From Rhizobiaceae bacterium (GTDB lineage Bacteria > Pseudomonadota > Alphaproteobacteria > Rhizobiales > Rhizobiaceae), in NCBI GenBank assembly GCA_023953905.1, contig JAMLJA010000007.1:161379-225378 (forward strand): a stretch of 64,000 nt of DNA, given 5' to 3'. This document shows positions 43,513 to 51,565 of the stretch, one piece after another. Both the position numbers and the translations under genes were made by a program. Position 1 is the first letter of the stretch; the number at the start of each line of letters is the position of its first letter. The notes under the pieces were generated by a model. It worked only from the letters and a program-made list of their open reading frames with translations, was not told the origin of the DNA and did not search any database.

Positions 43513-45030
43513 ATGACGTTCACGCCACATGGCAAACATCTGATCGCCGGCGAGTGGGTGGAAGGCAAGGAGAAGTTTTCGTCCGAACCTGCAACTGGCC
43601 CGTCCCACGCGTTTTCGGTGGGGACGCCTGAGCTGGTCAACCGCGCGGCACGCGCTGCCGAGGATGCCTTCTGGACCTACGGGTATACGTCAGCCGAGCA
43701 GCGGGCGAAGTTTCTCAACCTGATCGCTGACGAGATCGAAGCGCGCGCCGACGCGATCACGCAGATTGGAACGCAGGAAACGGGGCTTCCCGACGGCAGG
43801 CTGATCGGAGAACGCGGCCGCACGGTCGGGCAGTTGCGCCTGTTCGCCTCGCATATCCTGGCTGGCGACTATCTCGACCGCCGTCACGACGAGGCCTTGC
43901 CGGATCGCCAGCCGCTGCCGCGTCCCGACCTCAAGATGGTGCAGCGGCCTATCGGGCCGGTTGCCGTTTTCGGTGCCTCGAACTTCCCGCTCGCCTTCTC
44001 GACCGCCGGTGGCGATACCGCCGCCGCGCTCGCCGCGGGCTGTCCTGTGGTCGTCAAGGGCCATTCGGCCCATCCGGGCACCGGCGAGATCGTTGCGGAA
44101 GCAATTCATGCCGCGATTGTCAGGCTTGGCATTCACCCTGGTGTGTTCTCCCTCATTCAGGGCGGAAACCGTCATGTTGGCTCAGCTCTTGTGCAGCATC
44201 CGGACATCAAGGCTGTGGGCTTCACGGGCTCACTCGGAGGCGGACGCGCCCTGTTCGATCTGTGTGCCGCGCGACCGGAGCCAATTCCGTTCTTCGGTGA
44301 GCTTGGCTCCGTCAACCCGATGTTCCTGCTGCCCGCTGCCGTTGCCGCCCGTGGACCGGAGATCGGCAAGGGCTGGTCCGCTTCGCTCAGCATGGGCGCC
44401 GGTCAGTTCTGCACCAATCCCGGCATTGCCGTCGTCATTGACGGTCCGGACGGTCGCGCATTCATCGATGCGGCCAAGGCGGCCATTTCGCAGGTCGGCC
44501 CGCAGACGATGCTGACGGATGGGATCGCCGCCGCCTACCGCAAGGGTCGCGATAGAGTGGCCGGTTCGAGCGGCGTGCAGGAGCTGGTCACCTCGACCTG
44601 CGACATGCGCAATGCAACGCCCTATCTGTTTGAAACGACAGGCGAGACCTGGCTTGCCAATCATGATCTGGGCGAGGAAGTGTTCGGCCCGCTGGGACTG
44701 GTCGTCACCGTTCAGGATGCGGATGAAATGCGCGAGATCGCCCGCAGCCTTCAGGGGCAGCTCACCTGCACGATCCATATGGATGAGGACGATACGGAGC
44801 TGGGGCGGTCTCTCATGCCGATCCTGGAGCGCAAGGCGGGGCGTGTGCTGGCCAATGGCTTCCCGACGGGCGTCGAGGTTGCCGATGCCATGGTGCATGG
44901 CGGCCCCTACCCTGCCTCGACCAATTTCGGACACACCTCGGTCGGCACGCTTTCCATTCGCCGCTTCCTGCGACCGGTCTGCTACCAGAACATGCCGGCT
45001 GAACTTTTGCCGGCTGACCTTCGCGACTGA
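43513..45030 (+). CDS. 2,5-dioxovalerate (alpha-ketoglutaric semialdehyde) dehydrogenase
   Basis: A 505-residue aldehyde dehydrogenase of the ketoglutarate-semialdehyde branch: FTPHGKHLIAGEWVEG start, VFGASNFPLAFSTAGGDTAAALAAGCPV cofactor region, catalytic Glu at about 263 (FFGELGSVNP) and nucleophile Cys at about 300 (GAGQFCTNPG). The C-terminus has the branch-typical GVEVADAMVHGGPYPASTNFG. It oxidises 2,5-dioxovalerate to 2-oxoglutarate, the last step of non-phosphorylative pentose and hexuronate/glucarate pathways and of hydroxyproline breakdown. No other step of those routes is directly adjacent, so its partners may be the IlvD-type dehydratase and DHDPS-family enzyme elsewhere in the window. 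The ATG is preceded by AAGGAG. Confidence 0.88.
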   Translation: MTFTPHGKHLIAGEWVEGKEKFSSEPATGPSHAFSVGTPELVNRAARAAEDAFWTYGYTSAEQRAKFLNLIADEIEARADAITQIGTQETGLPDGRLIGERGRTVGQLRLFASHILAGDYLDRRHDEALPDRQPLPRPDLKMVQRPIGPVAVFGASNFPLAFSTAGGDTAAALAAGCPVVVKGHSAHPGTGEIVAEAIHAAIVRLGIHPGVFSLIQGGNRHVGSALVQHPDIKAVGFTGSLGGGRALFDLCAARPEPIPFFGELGSVNPMFLLPAAVAARGPEIGKGWSASLSMGAGQFCTNPGIAVVIDGPDGRAFIDAAKAAISQVGPQTMLTDGIAAAYRKGRDRVAGSSGVQELVTSTCDMRNATPYLFETTGETWLANHDLGEEVFGPLGLVVTVQDADEMREIARSLQGQLTCTIHMDEDDTELGRSLMPILERKAGRVLANGFPTGVEVADAMVHGGPYPASTNFGHTSVGTLSIRRFLRPVCYQNMPAELLPADLRD

Positions 45031-45061
45031 GGCGCTGCCTTCAGCCCTGCTTGTGCGAGAA

Positions 45062-45095
45062 CCATCAAGCCGGGCCGGCCCACCCGGCTTGATGG
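45062..45095. terminator. Bidirectional terminator-like hairpin
   Basis: A perfect 13-bp stem (45062-45074 with 45083-45095; arms CCATCAAGCCGGG/CCCGGCTTGATGG) with an 8-base loop, placed between the convergent dehydrogenase gene (ends 45030) and permease gene (ends 45140). It has no T-run on either side. Confidence 0.6.
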
Positions 45096-45139
45096 GGACG
45101 ATCCCGCGAGCGTTTGCCTGCGCGGCACGTCCTGACAGG

Positions 45140-45970
45140 TCAGCGGCGCGATGAGGAGCGGCTGAAGAATGTTTCGCCGATGGCGATCACGCAGGCACAT
45201 AGAGCCATCAGCACGATCGAGATGACGGCCGCGGATGGCAGGTCCGTGCCGGTCTCGGAGATCTTGCTGTAGAGCAGCAACGGCAAGATGTTGACCTGCG
45301 TGCCGACAAGCGCCAGCGCCGTGCCATATGCGCCTATCGCAACCGCCGCCGTCAGGCAGAAGGCGGCGACAAGCGAGGGCATGATCTGAGGCACAAGCAC
45401 ATCGGCAAGCACGCGCAACGGTCCCGCACCGAGAGAGCGCGCGGCGCGCAACTGCACCATGTCGAAATTGCGCACAGCCGGCAGAACGATCAGCACGACG
45501 CGCGGCACAAGGTAATAGGAATAGGCAACACCCAGTCCGAGCGGCGAGAAAATGAAGCCGCCGATCACAGCGGGGTCGAAGCCAAGCTCGGCGAGAAGCA
45601 GCGTCACGAAGCCCGCCCTGCCGAGAAGCAGAATGAAGCCATAGGCGATGATCAGGCCGGAGAATGTCAGCGGCAGCGAGATCGCGATGAGCAGTGAGGT
45701 GCGCATGCGCGGTGACAGCCGGGCGAGCGTGATCGCGACCGGCACGCCGATCAGGAGCGAGATGAAGGGTGCCGCGATGCCGAGCATGATGGAGCCGCGC
45801 AAACCGACCCAGAAGACCGGATCGTTCCACACGCGTCCGAATGCCGAGCCGCCATCGCTGATGGCTTCCATCAGAACGGCGGCAAGCGGCAGAACAAAGA
45901 ACAGGCCGAACACGACTGCGCCGGGCGTCGCGAATGACGCGGTGAAAGCGGCGGGTGTGCGTGCAGACAT
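45140..45970 (-). CDS. ABC importer permease (PotB/ThiP/Fe3+-type, second subunit)
   Basis: A 276-residue permease with six hydrophobic segments and the EAA loop LRAARSLGAGPLRVLADVLVPQ that couples to the ATPase. It carries the first-subunit pattern of the spermidine/putrescine and thiamine-type importers (VFGLFFVLPLAAVLMEAI start). It works with the permease at 48178-48957 and the ATPase at 47135. It is separated from them by the binding-protein gene and a strong hairpin, an unusual gene order (permease-ATPase-binding protein-permease). Confidence 0.88.
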   Translation of the reverse strand: MSARTPAAFTASFATPGAVVFGLFFVLPLAAVLMEAISDGGSAFGRVWNDPVFWVGLRGSIMLGIAAPFISLLIGVPVAITLARLSPRMRTSLLIAISLPLTFSGLIIAYGFILLLGRAGFVTLLLAELGFDPAVIGGFIFSPLGLGVAYSYYLVPRVVLIVLPAVRNFDMVQLRAARSLGAGPLRVLADVLVPQIMPSLVAAFCLTAAVAIGAYGTALALVGTQVNILPLLLYSKISETGTDLPSAAVISIVLMALCACVIAIGETFFSRSSSRR

Positions 45971-45993
45971 GGTGCCTGTTCCTTCCGGGCAAT

Positions 45994-46023
45994 GTGGCCC
46001 GCGGAAACGTTTCCGCGAGCCAC
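45994..46023 (-). other. Stem-loop between binding-protein and permease genes
   Basis: GTGGC (45994-45998), then the perfect palindrome GCGGAAACGTTTCCGC (46001-46016), then GCCAC (46019-46023), giving a nested stem. It lies 14 bases after the binding-protein stop. It resembles the hairpins after the other binding-protein genes in this window. The palindrome could also be a LacI-type operator, but the position favours an RNA hairpin. Confidence 0.55.
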
Positions 46024-46036
46024 GATGTTTTGATGC

Positions 46037-47110
46037 TTACTGGGCGAGCACTGCCTTGGCCCAGCCGGTGTCGATCTCGCCCTTCTTGGAGGTCGCCTTG
46101 ACGATATCGATCGGCTTCAGCTGAGGCGCGTCCGGCAGCTTGTCGGCCACGCTTTCGGGAAGCTTCACGCCTGGCACCGAAGGACGCACATAGCCTTCGG
46201 CGAAGATGCCCTGGCCCATTTCGGTCATGATGAAGTTAAGCCAGAGCTTGCCGGCATTCGGGTTCGGCCCGTTCTTGACCAGCGAAATCGCGTAAGGCGC
46301 TGCCGCCGAGGCTTCCTTTGGCATGACGACTGCGATGTCGTCACCCATGCCGTCGGTGTACTTCGCCTTCAGGCCGTCATTCTCATAGCCGATCCAGATC
46401 GGAATCTCGCCCTTGAGAAACTGTGCGTAGGGCGTGGTGCCGACGGTGCGCAGCACATTGCCCGCCTTCGAAAGCTCGCCCAGATAGTCGATGCCGGGCT
46501 GGACATTGTCCATGTCTCCGCCATTGCCGAAGGCTGCGGCGAAGGTCACGACCTGCCCCTGCCCCGTGGAACGCGGGTCCTGATAGACGATCGCATTCTT
46601 GTATTCGGGCTTCAGCAGATCAGCCCAGCTCTCCGGGACGTTCTCGACCAGCTTGGTGTTGACGAGGAACGAGACGTTGAGCGTGTGGATGGTGAACCAT
46701 TGGCCGTTTTCCTGACGGAAAGCCTCCGGCAGCTTGTCGAAATTGACCGGCTTGAAATCTTCCACGAGGCCCTTCGACGCCGCGTCGAGCGCAGACGCCG
46801 CGAAATAATAGGCGGTGTCTGCCTGCGGGCGGTTCTTCGACTTGTCGAGCGCCACAACCGTGGCAGCCGAGCCCAAATCGTTATAGACCATTTCGACGCC
46901 CGGATAGCGCGCCTTGAACGCCTTGAACTGAGCTGCCCAATTGGCCCAGGTCGGGCCGGTGTCGAAGGAGACGATCATGCCTTCTTCGAGGGCCGCGTCA
47001 TAAAGGGCCTGTTCCCCTTCATAGAGTTCCGGCCCCTCGAATGCGAAAGCCGGAGTGGTTAGCAGCGAGACCGCCAGAAGGGCGGTTCCGAGACCGATGT
47101 GCCTGTTCAT
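46037..47110 (-). CDS. ABC importer solute-binding protein (putrescine/iron/thiamine type)
   Basis: A 357-residue exported protein with a Sec signal at 1-23 (LGTALLAVSLLTTPAFA). The mature part belongs to the bacterial extracellular type 8 (SBP_bac_8 / SBP_bac_6-like) group: EGMIVSFDTGPTWANWAAQFKAFKARYPGVEMVY, DPRSTGQGQVVTFAAAFG, and GPNPNAGKLWLNFIMTEMGQ. Such proteins bind iron(III), thiamine, putrescine or 2-aminoethylphosphonate. The characteristic ligand residues cannot be judged by eye. It is third in the operon after a permease and the ATPase. Confidence 0.88.
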   Translation of the reverse strand: MNRHIGLGTALLAVSLLTTPAFAFEGPELYEGEQALYDAALEEGMIVSFDTGPTWANWAAQFKAFKARYPGVEMVYNDLGSAATVVALDKSKNRPQADTAYYFAASALDAASKGLVEDFKPVNFDKLPEAFRQENGQWFTIHTLNVSFLVNTKLVENVPESWADLLKPEYKNAIVYQDPRSTGQGQVVTFAAAFGNGGDMDNVQPGIDYLGELSKAGNVLRTVGTTPYAQFLKGEIPIWIGYENDGLKAKYTDGMGDDIAVVMPKEASAAAPYAISLVKNGPNPNAGKLWLNFIMTEMGQGIFAEGYVRPSVPGVKLPESVADKLPDAPQLKPIDIVKATSKKGEIDTGWAKAVLAQ

Positions 47111-47134
47111 GTCGATTTCCTCTCTGTCACTTGA

Positions 47135-48178
47135 TCAGTTTGCCTGCTGGCTAGGCGAGAGCAGCCGGATAGCGTCCGGCGGGATCGCGACGCCGCCAAT
47201 GGCGTCACGAATGCGGGTTTCCAGCCGGATCGTGCCCTCGCCGACGGCAAGATCGATACGGCGTGTCGAACCAAGGAACCGGTCGGCCATGACCTCTCCG
47301 GCAAAGGCATTGACCTGGCCGGTTGCGTCGGGGCCAAGCGGAATGACGTTTTCAGGGCGAACAAGCGCGATTGTTTTCGTGCCGGTCGCATGGCCTTTCG
47401 TGTCGCAGGCCAGGCGGCCCACGGGTGTCTCGATGCTGCCCTCCCCCACAACCCGCGACGGCCAGAGATTGGCCTCGCCGACGAAGCGCGCGATGGCCTC
47501 ATCGGCCGGGTTGTCGTAGAGTTCGCGCGGTGGCGCGATCTGGACCAGCCTGCCGTCGCGCATAACGGCAACGCGGTCGGCGATCGACAGCGCCTCTTCC
47601 TGATCATGCGTCACCAGCAGTGCCGCGATGCCCGCAGCGCGCTGAACGCGCAGGATCTCGTCGCGCATCTCGACGCGAAGATTGGCGTCGAGTGCCGAAA
47701 GCGGCTCATCGAGCAGAAGGCCGCGCGGCTCGAAGACGAGCGCGCGCGCAAGCGCCACGCGCTGTTGCTGGCCGCCGGAGAGTTCGCGCGGTCCGTTGTC
47801 GGAGCGGTTGCCCATGCCGACGCGCTCGAGCGCTTCGATGGCGCGCGTTCGCCGCTCGGCCAGCGCCACACCTCGGACCTTGAGCGGATAGGCGACATTC
47901 TCCCATGCCCGCATATGGGGAAAGAGGCCATAGGATTGAAACACGATGCCGAGGTCGCGCCGCTCCGGCGGCATGGCCGAAACATCCTTGTCGTCGATAA
48001 CCACACGCCCCGTATCGGGCATGAGGAAACCCGCGAGCAGGTTGAGAAGCGTTGTCTTGCCCGATCCGGATGCCCCGATGACGGCGACCAGTTCGCCCGG
48101 CTCGACCTTGAGCGTCACGTCGCTGACGCCAGCCTTGGCGCCCGGATACTGGAAGGAGACCTGTTCGAGATTAAGCAT
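47135..48178 (-). CDS. ABC importer ATPase (PotA/FbpC/ThiQ type)
   Basis: A 347-residue ATPase with Walker A GASGSGKTT, Q-loop VFQSYGLFPHM, signature LSGGQQQR, Walker B (LLLDEPLSALD) and the H-loop VTHDQEEALS. The C-terminal third is a TOBE-like domain. The ATG shares one base with the stop of the upstream permease (48178), and the binding-protein gene follows 24 bases later. It energises the two permeases of this system. Confidence 0.92.
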   Translation of the reverse strand: MLNLEQVSFQYPGAKAGVSDVTLKVEPGELVAVIGASGSGKTTLLNLLAGFLMPDTGRVVIDDKDVSAMPPERRDLGIVFQSYGLFPHMRAWENVAYPLKVRGVALAERRTRAIEALERVGMGNRSDNGPRELSGGQQQRVALARALVFEPRGLLLDEPLSALDANLRVEMRDEILRVQRAAGIAALLVTHDQEEALSIADRVAVMRDGRLVQIAPPRELYDNPADEAIARFVGEANLWPSRVVGEGSIETPVGRLACDTKGHATGTKTIALVRPENVIPLGPDATGQVNAFAGEVMADRFLGSTRRIDLAVGEGTIRLETRIRDAIGGVAIPPDAIRLLSPSQQAN

Positions 48179-48957
48179 CAGGCGGTTCTCCCCCCAGCGG
48201 TTGCACGCGCCGTCAGGGAACTGGCGATGGAGGCGACGGTGGCCAGCACCAGCAGCACGACGGTGGCCGCGCAGGCAAAACCTGTCGCGCCATAAAAGGC
48301 CTGCAGGAGCACGACCGGATAGGGCCGCGACAGAAAGCCAGAGATCAGGTTTGAAATCTGGAACTCGCCGATCGATAGCGCAGCGACTGTCAGCAGCGAC
48401 GAGGTCAAGCTGGCGCCGAGCAAGGGCACGATGATGTCGCGGGCGCGCTGTGAGAAACTGGCGCCAAGCGACGCGGCGACCCCTTCATAATCGGCGAGCC
48501 GCATCTGCTCCATATCGGCAAGCAGCGTGGTGACGCTATAGGGAAGCGTCAGCACCAGATGGGCCGCAACAAGAAGCCAGAAGCTGCCGAGCCAGGGCAA
48601 GGTGTCGGACGAGAACACGAGGATGAAGCCGAAGGCCAGCACCAGCTCCGGCGCGGCGACCGGCATCAGGGCTGCCAGCCGCGCGGCAAAGCGCACCCCG
48701 CGATTGGCCGCCGAGTGGATGGCATAGGCGAGCGGCAGGCCGACGATCACGTTGAGCGCGCATGTCGCGGCAACGACCTGAAGGCTGGTGATGAAGGCGC
48801 GGCGGAAACTGGGGTCCGCCGCGATGTCGGCATACCAGCGCCCGGTGAACCCCTGCGGCAACAGCGTGTTGCTCCAGGTCTCGCCGAAGGAGCCCATCAG
48901 AAGCAGCAGGATCGGTGCGGCCAGGAAGATCAGATAGAAGACTGTGACAAGTAGCAC
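48178..48957 (-). CDS. ABC importer permease (PotC-like, first in operon)
   Basis: A 259-residue permease starting with GTG 48957 behind AGGGGGA. The open frame continues about 17 codons upstream (to a stop near 49009) without any ATG, GTG or TTG, so the N-terminus may be slightly short. Six hydrophobic segments and the EAA loop GVAASLGASFSQRARDIIVPLLG are visible. It is the first transporter gene downstream of the LOG-like gene (99 bases away). Confidence 0.88.
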   Translation of the reverse strand: MLLVTVFYLIFLAAPILLLLMGSFGETWSNTLLPQGFTGRWYADIAADPSFRRAFITSLQVVAATCALNVIVGLPLAYAIHSAANRGVRFAARLAALMPVAAPELVLAFGFILVFSSDTLPWLGSFWLLVAAHLVLTLPYSVTTLLADMEQMRLADYEGVAASLGASFSQRARDIIVPLLGASLTSSLLTVAALSIGEFQISNLISGFLSRPYPVVLLQAFYGATGFACAATVVLLVLATVASIASSLTARATAGGRTA

Positions 48958-49055
48958 GAGCCGCGTCCCCCTGACATGTCCGCGCTGATGTGGAAGATTT
49001 CGTTCATATCACCAATTATCCGAAGCGGATGATAGTTTTGTGACAAGCCGGACGA

Positions 49056-49679
49056 TCAGCCCCTCAAGATGTGTTCCGCCATGCGCGAAAGCGCGTCGTC
49101 GGCGTCCTGACAGAGTGTGGCGCCATCGACCGCCGGGGCATTGCCAAGCGACAGAACCGGGCGGTTGAAATGCAGACCAAGCGCCATTTCAGAAAGCGTG
49201 CCGTGACCGCCGCCGATCGCAATAAGGATCTGGCAGCCGCGCGCGATGATTGCGTTGCGCGCCGGTCCGATCCCGGTCGGGATCGGGATTGCAACATAGT
49301 CGTTGGCGGCTGTCCATTCCTCGTCCGGCAACAGGCCGATTGCCAGTCCGCCGGCTTCGCTGCAGCCCTTGCAGGCCGCTTCCATGACGCCGTTCTTGCC
49401 GCCGCAAAGAAGTTGCAGCCCCAGCCGTGCAAGTGCGCCGCCCAGCTCTTCGGCTGTTGCCAGTTCATCGTCGGTGGCGATCTTCGGCCCTATGATGCCA
49501 ACGGGTACCCGCCGCATCCCGCCATTGGCGGCCAGCTTGCCCAGCGCTTCAATCGCGCTGACGGGTTCAGCGTCGCCCGGTGCCTCGGCAGGCTGCCAGG
49601 CAAGCGCCCAGGCGTCGAACCGCCCGCTCGGTCCAAACAGGGCCTTCTCGGCCCCTGACCACAAAAACTGCTGGCTCAC
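49056..49679 (-). CDS. LOG/SLOG-fold nucleotide-binding protein (TIGR00725-like)
   Basis: A 207-residue Rossmann-like protein. Its core is VGIIGP, then LQLLCGGKNGVMEAACKGCSEAGGLAIGLLP, GPARNAIIARGCQILIAIGGGHGTLSEMALGL. LOG-type phosphoribohydrolases carry PGGxGTxxE; here the block reads IGGGHGTLSE, the form of the TIGR00725-like branch, for which the reaction is not established. The N-terminal 60 residues (with W-rich FDAWALAWQPAEAP) are unusual for the family. It is divergent from the DeoR-type gene and upstream of the ABC importer, so it may act on an imported nucleotide-like or polyamine-like compound. Confidence 0.8.
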   Translation of the reverse strand: MSQQFLWSGAEKALFGPSGRFDAWALAWQPAEAPGDAEPVSAIEALGKLAANGGMRRVPVGIIGPKIATDDELATAEELGGALARLGLQLLCGGKNGVMEAACKGCSEAGGLAIGLLPDEEWTAANDYVAIPIPTGIGPARNAIIARGCQILIAIGGGHGTLSEMALGLHFNRPVLSLGNAPAVDGATLCQDADDALSRMAEHILRG

Positions 49680-49696
49680 GATTGTTCTCCTCTTGC

Positions 49697-49725
49697 CACA
49701 CGCATATCATGCTGTGTGCGCATAT
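49697..49725. promoter_or_regulatory. Repeats in the LOG-like/DeoR divergent promoter
   Basis: CGCATAT occurs twice in direct repeat (49701-49707 and 49719-49725), 18 bases apart, and CACAC (49697-49701) faces GTGTG (49714-49718). The second copy overlaps the DeoR start codon. Short repeats here are a plausible operator for DeoR autoregulation. Confidence 0.4.
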
Positions 49726-50548
49726 GGAAGATAATTTACATATTGTGAAGTCTCCCCGTTGGAATGAACAGTTGGACGCCCCTTTGAACGACACGATCAC
49801 CGAGAGACAGGCGCGCATCGTCGAGATCGTCAGCCAGCAGGGTTTTGCCACGATCGACACGCTGGCGCGTGACTTTGGCGTGTCGGCGCAGAGCGTGCGG
49901 CGCGACATTATCAAGCTCGATGCGGAGGGTCTGCTCCAGCGCTTCCACGGCGGCGTCGGCGTGAGGGAAACCTCGGTTCGGCTTGGCTATGCGGAGAAGC
50001 GAACGGTGGCTGCCGATGCCAAGCAGCGCATTGCGCGCAGGGCAGCGGCGCTCATCGAGGAGGGCAGCACGGTTTTTCTGGATGTGGGCACGACGGTTGA
50101 GGCGGTCGCACATGCGTTGTGCGAGAAGCGGCAATTGATGGTGTTCACCACGAGCCTGCCGGCGGCGGCGATTCTCACAGGGCGGCCCGGAATAGAGCTG
50201 TTCGTGGTTGGCGGTGCGGTTCGCGGCGCGGATGGCTCATTAGCCGGCGAAACGACGCTGGCGACGATTGCCCGGTTCCGCTTCGATTATGCCGTGATCG
50301 GCTATTCGGGCTTCGATGACGATGGCGCAATGATGGATTTCGACATGGAGAAAGTCGCGGTGAAGCAGCAGGCAATGGCCCGTGCCGCCTCCGTTCTGGC
50401 GGTCGGCGATTCCTCGAAATTCGCCCGCCATGCGCTGGCCCGCATCGCGCTTCCCGATGCCTTTGGTACGATCGTCACCGATATGCTTTCGGTGGGCGAT
50501 CAGAAGCGCTTCGTCGACACGTTCGGATACGAGGTGACGGTCGCGTAG
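49724..50548 (+). CDS. DeoR/GlpR-family transcriptional regulator
   Basis: 274 residues from ATG 49724 (an ATG at 49709 is also possible; no clear ribosome-binding site for either). Residues 22-78 are the helix-turn-helix (ERQARIVEIVSQQGFATIDTLARDFGVSAQSVRRDIIKL), followed by RFHGGVGVRE. The C-terminal sugar-phosphate-binding domain has the DxGTT pattern (VFLDVGTTVEAVAHAL), FTTSLPAA and the end GDSSKF/TD. It probably controls the divergent LOG-like/ABC operon and may respond to a phosphorylated sugar. The frame continuing upstream is shadow sequence. Confidence 0.9.
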   Translation: MEDNLHIVKSPRWNEQLDAPLNDTITERQARIVEIVSQQGFATIDTLARDFGVSAQSVRRDIIKLDAEGLLQRFHGGVGVRETSVRLGYAEKRTVAADAKQRIARRAAALIEEGSTVFLDVGTTVEAVAHALCEKRQLMVFTTSLPAAAILTGRPGIELFVVGGAVRGADGSLAGETTLATIARFRFDYAVIGYSGFDDDGAMMDFDMEKVAVKQQAMARAASVLAVGDSSKFARHALARIALPDAFGTIVTDMLSVGDQKRFVDTFGYEVTVA

Positions 50549-50562
50549 CGACTGGCGCGGTC

Positions 50563-51528
50563 TTATGTGGCCGATTTCGGCTCCGGCCAGTCGAGAATCG
50601 CCTCCATGATATGCTCGACCAGCGGCCGGGCCTTGACCCCCACGGCGACATGGCAGTTGGGCGCGGCACGCGACCTGATGTTTTCGAGCTTCGCGGCTGT
50701 GAGATTGCGGAAGTCGCAGACGGTCATTCCGCGCGTCAGCCCGTTGCTGAGTTCGATTTCGACGGGACATTCCCGATAGGTGATGAGATCCGGCGCGATG
50801 AAAGGTACCAGAGCGCAGGAATCATGCATCGAAGCGGAGTTGATGCCGTGGATTTCACGTAGTCGCGCAAGGAAGAAACTGAACAGTCCTCCAAAAACAC
50901 GTGCCACGCTGCCGCCTGCCTGCAGCCTTTTGATGTCGTCTTCGGTGATGCCCACCTGGCGGGTCACATTGAGCCCGGCCATCCACATCGGCACGCCGGC
51001 ACGATAGACGATGTCGGCTGCCTCCGGATCACTCCAGATGTTGAATTCGGCCACCGGCGTTGTGTTGCCCACTTGCGTGGTGCCGCCCATCACACTGATC
51101 GCGCGCAGCCATTTTGTCAGGCGCGGCTCCTTGCGCAGCGCCATCGCCACATTGGTGAACGGACCGATCGGGCAAAGGACGAGTTCCTCGCGATAGCGGC
51201 TCGCGGTTTCGATGATGAAATCGACCGCATGCATATCCAGGGCCGCGCGTGAGGGCGCAGGCAAGTCAGCGCCATCGATGCCTGTCTTGCCGTGCACGTC
51301 CCCGCCGTGGCTGAAACTGTGATTGAGAGGTCGATCGCAGCCGCGCGCGACCGGTACGTCGAGACCGAGCAGGGTCAGCAGCGAAAGAGCGTTCGCCGTT
51401 GTCTTGTCCACCGACTGGTTGCCGTAGACGGTGGTCACGCCAACGAGATCGAGATGACGGGCTGCGTAGAGAATCGCGGTCGCGTCGTCGTGACCGGGGT
51501 CGCAGTCGATCAGTACCTTATGCATCAT
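50563..51528 (-). CDS. Inosine/uridine-preferring nucleoside hydrolase
   Basis: 321 residues with the metal-binding N-terminal DCDPGHDDATAI (calcium site), VYGNQSVDKTTANAL, RGCDRPLNHSF, a VMGGTTQVGNTTPVAEFNIWSDPEAA segment (family MGG..) and a late HDSCAL histidine-aspartate block. It cleaves nucleosides to base plus ribose. It ends 15 bases past the convergent DeoR gene and starts 37 bases below the LacI gene on the same strand, so it is probably the second gene of a LacI operon. Substrate range within the family (inosine, uridine, pyrimidine or other) cannot be set by eye. Confidence 0.92.
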   Translation of the reverse strand: MMHKVLIDCDPGHDDATAILYAARHLDLVGVTTVYGNQSVDKTTANALSLLTLLGLDVPVARGCDRPLNHSFSHGGDVHGKTGIDGADLPAPSRAALDMHAVDFIIETASRYREELVLCPIGPFTNVAMALRKEPRLTKWLRAISVMGGTTQVGNTTPVAEFNIWSDPEAADIVYRAGVPMWMAGLNVTRQVGITEDDIKRLQAGGSVARVFGGLFSFFLARLREIHGINSASMHDSCALVPFIAPDLITYRECPVEIELSNGLTRGMTVCDFRNLTAAKLENIRSRAAPNCHVAVGVKARPLVEHIMEAILDWPEPKSAT

Positions 51529-51565
51529 GCTATCCTGGGAAATTACGCGCCGTGGGACTGGCGCT

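Noticed and set aside
46001..46016. GCGGAAACGTTTCCGC as a LacI-type operator
   Set aside because: The palindrome is LacI-like, but it lies between two genes of one operon and is part of a longer nested stem, so an RNA hairpin is more likely. Binding by the LacI protein at 51.6 kb would be needed to revive this.
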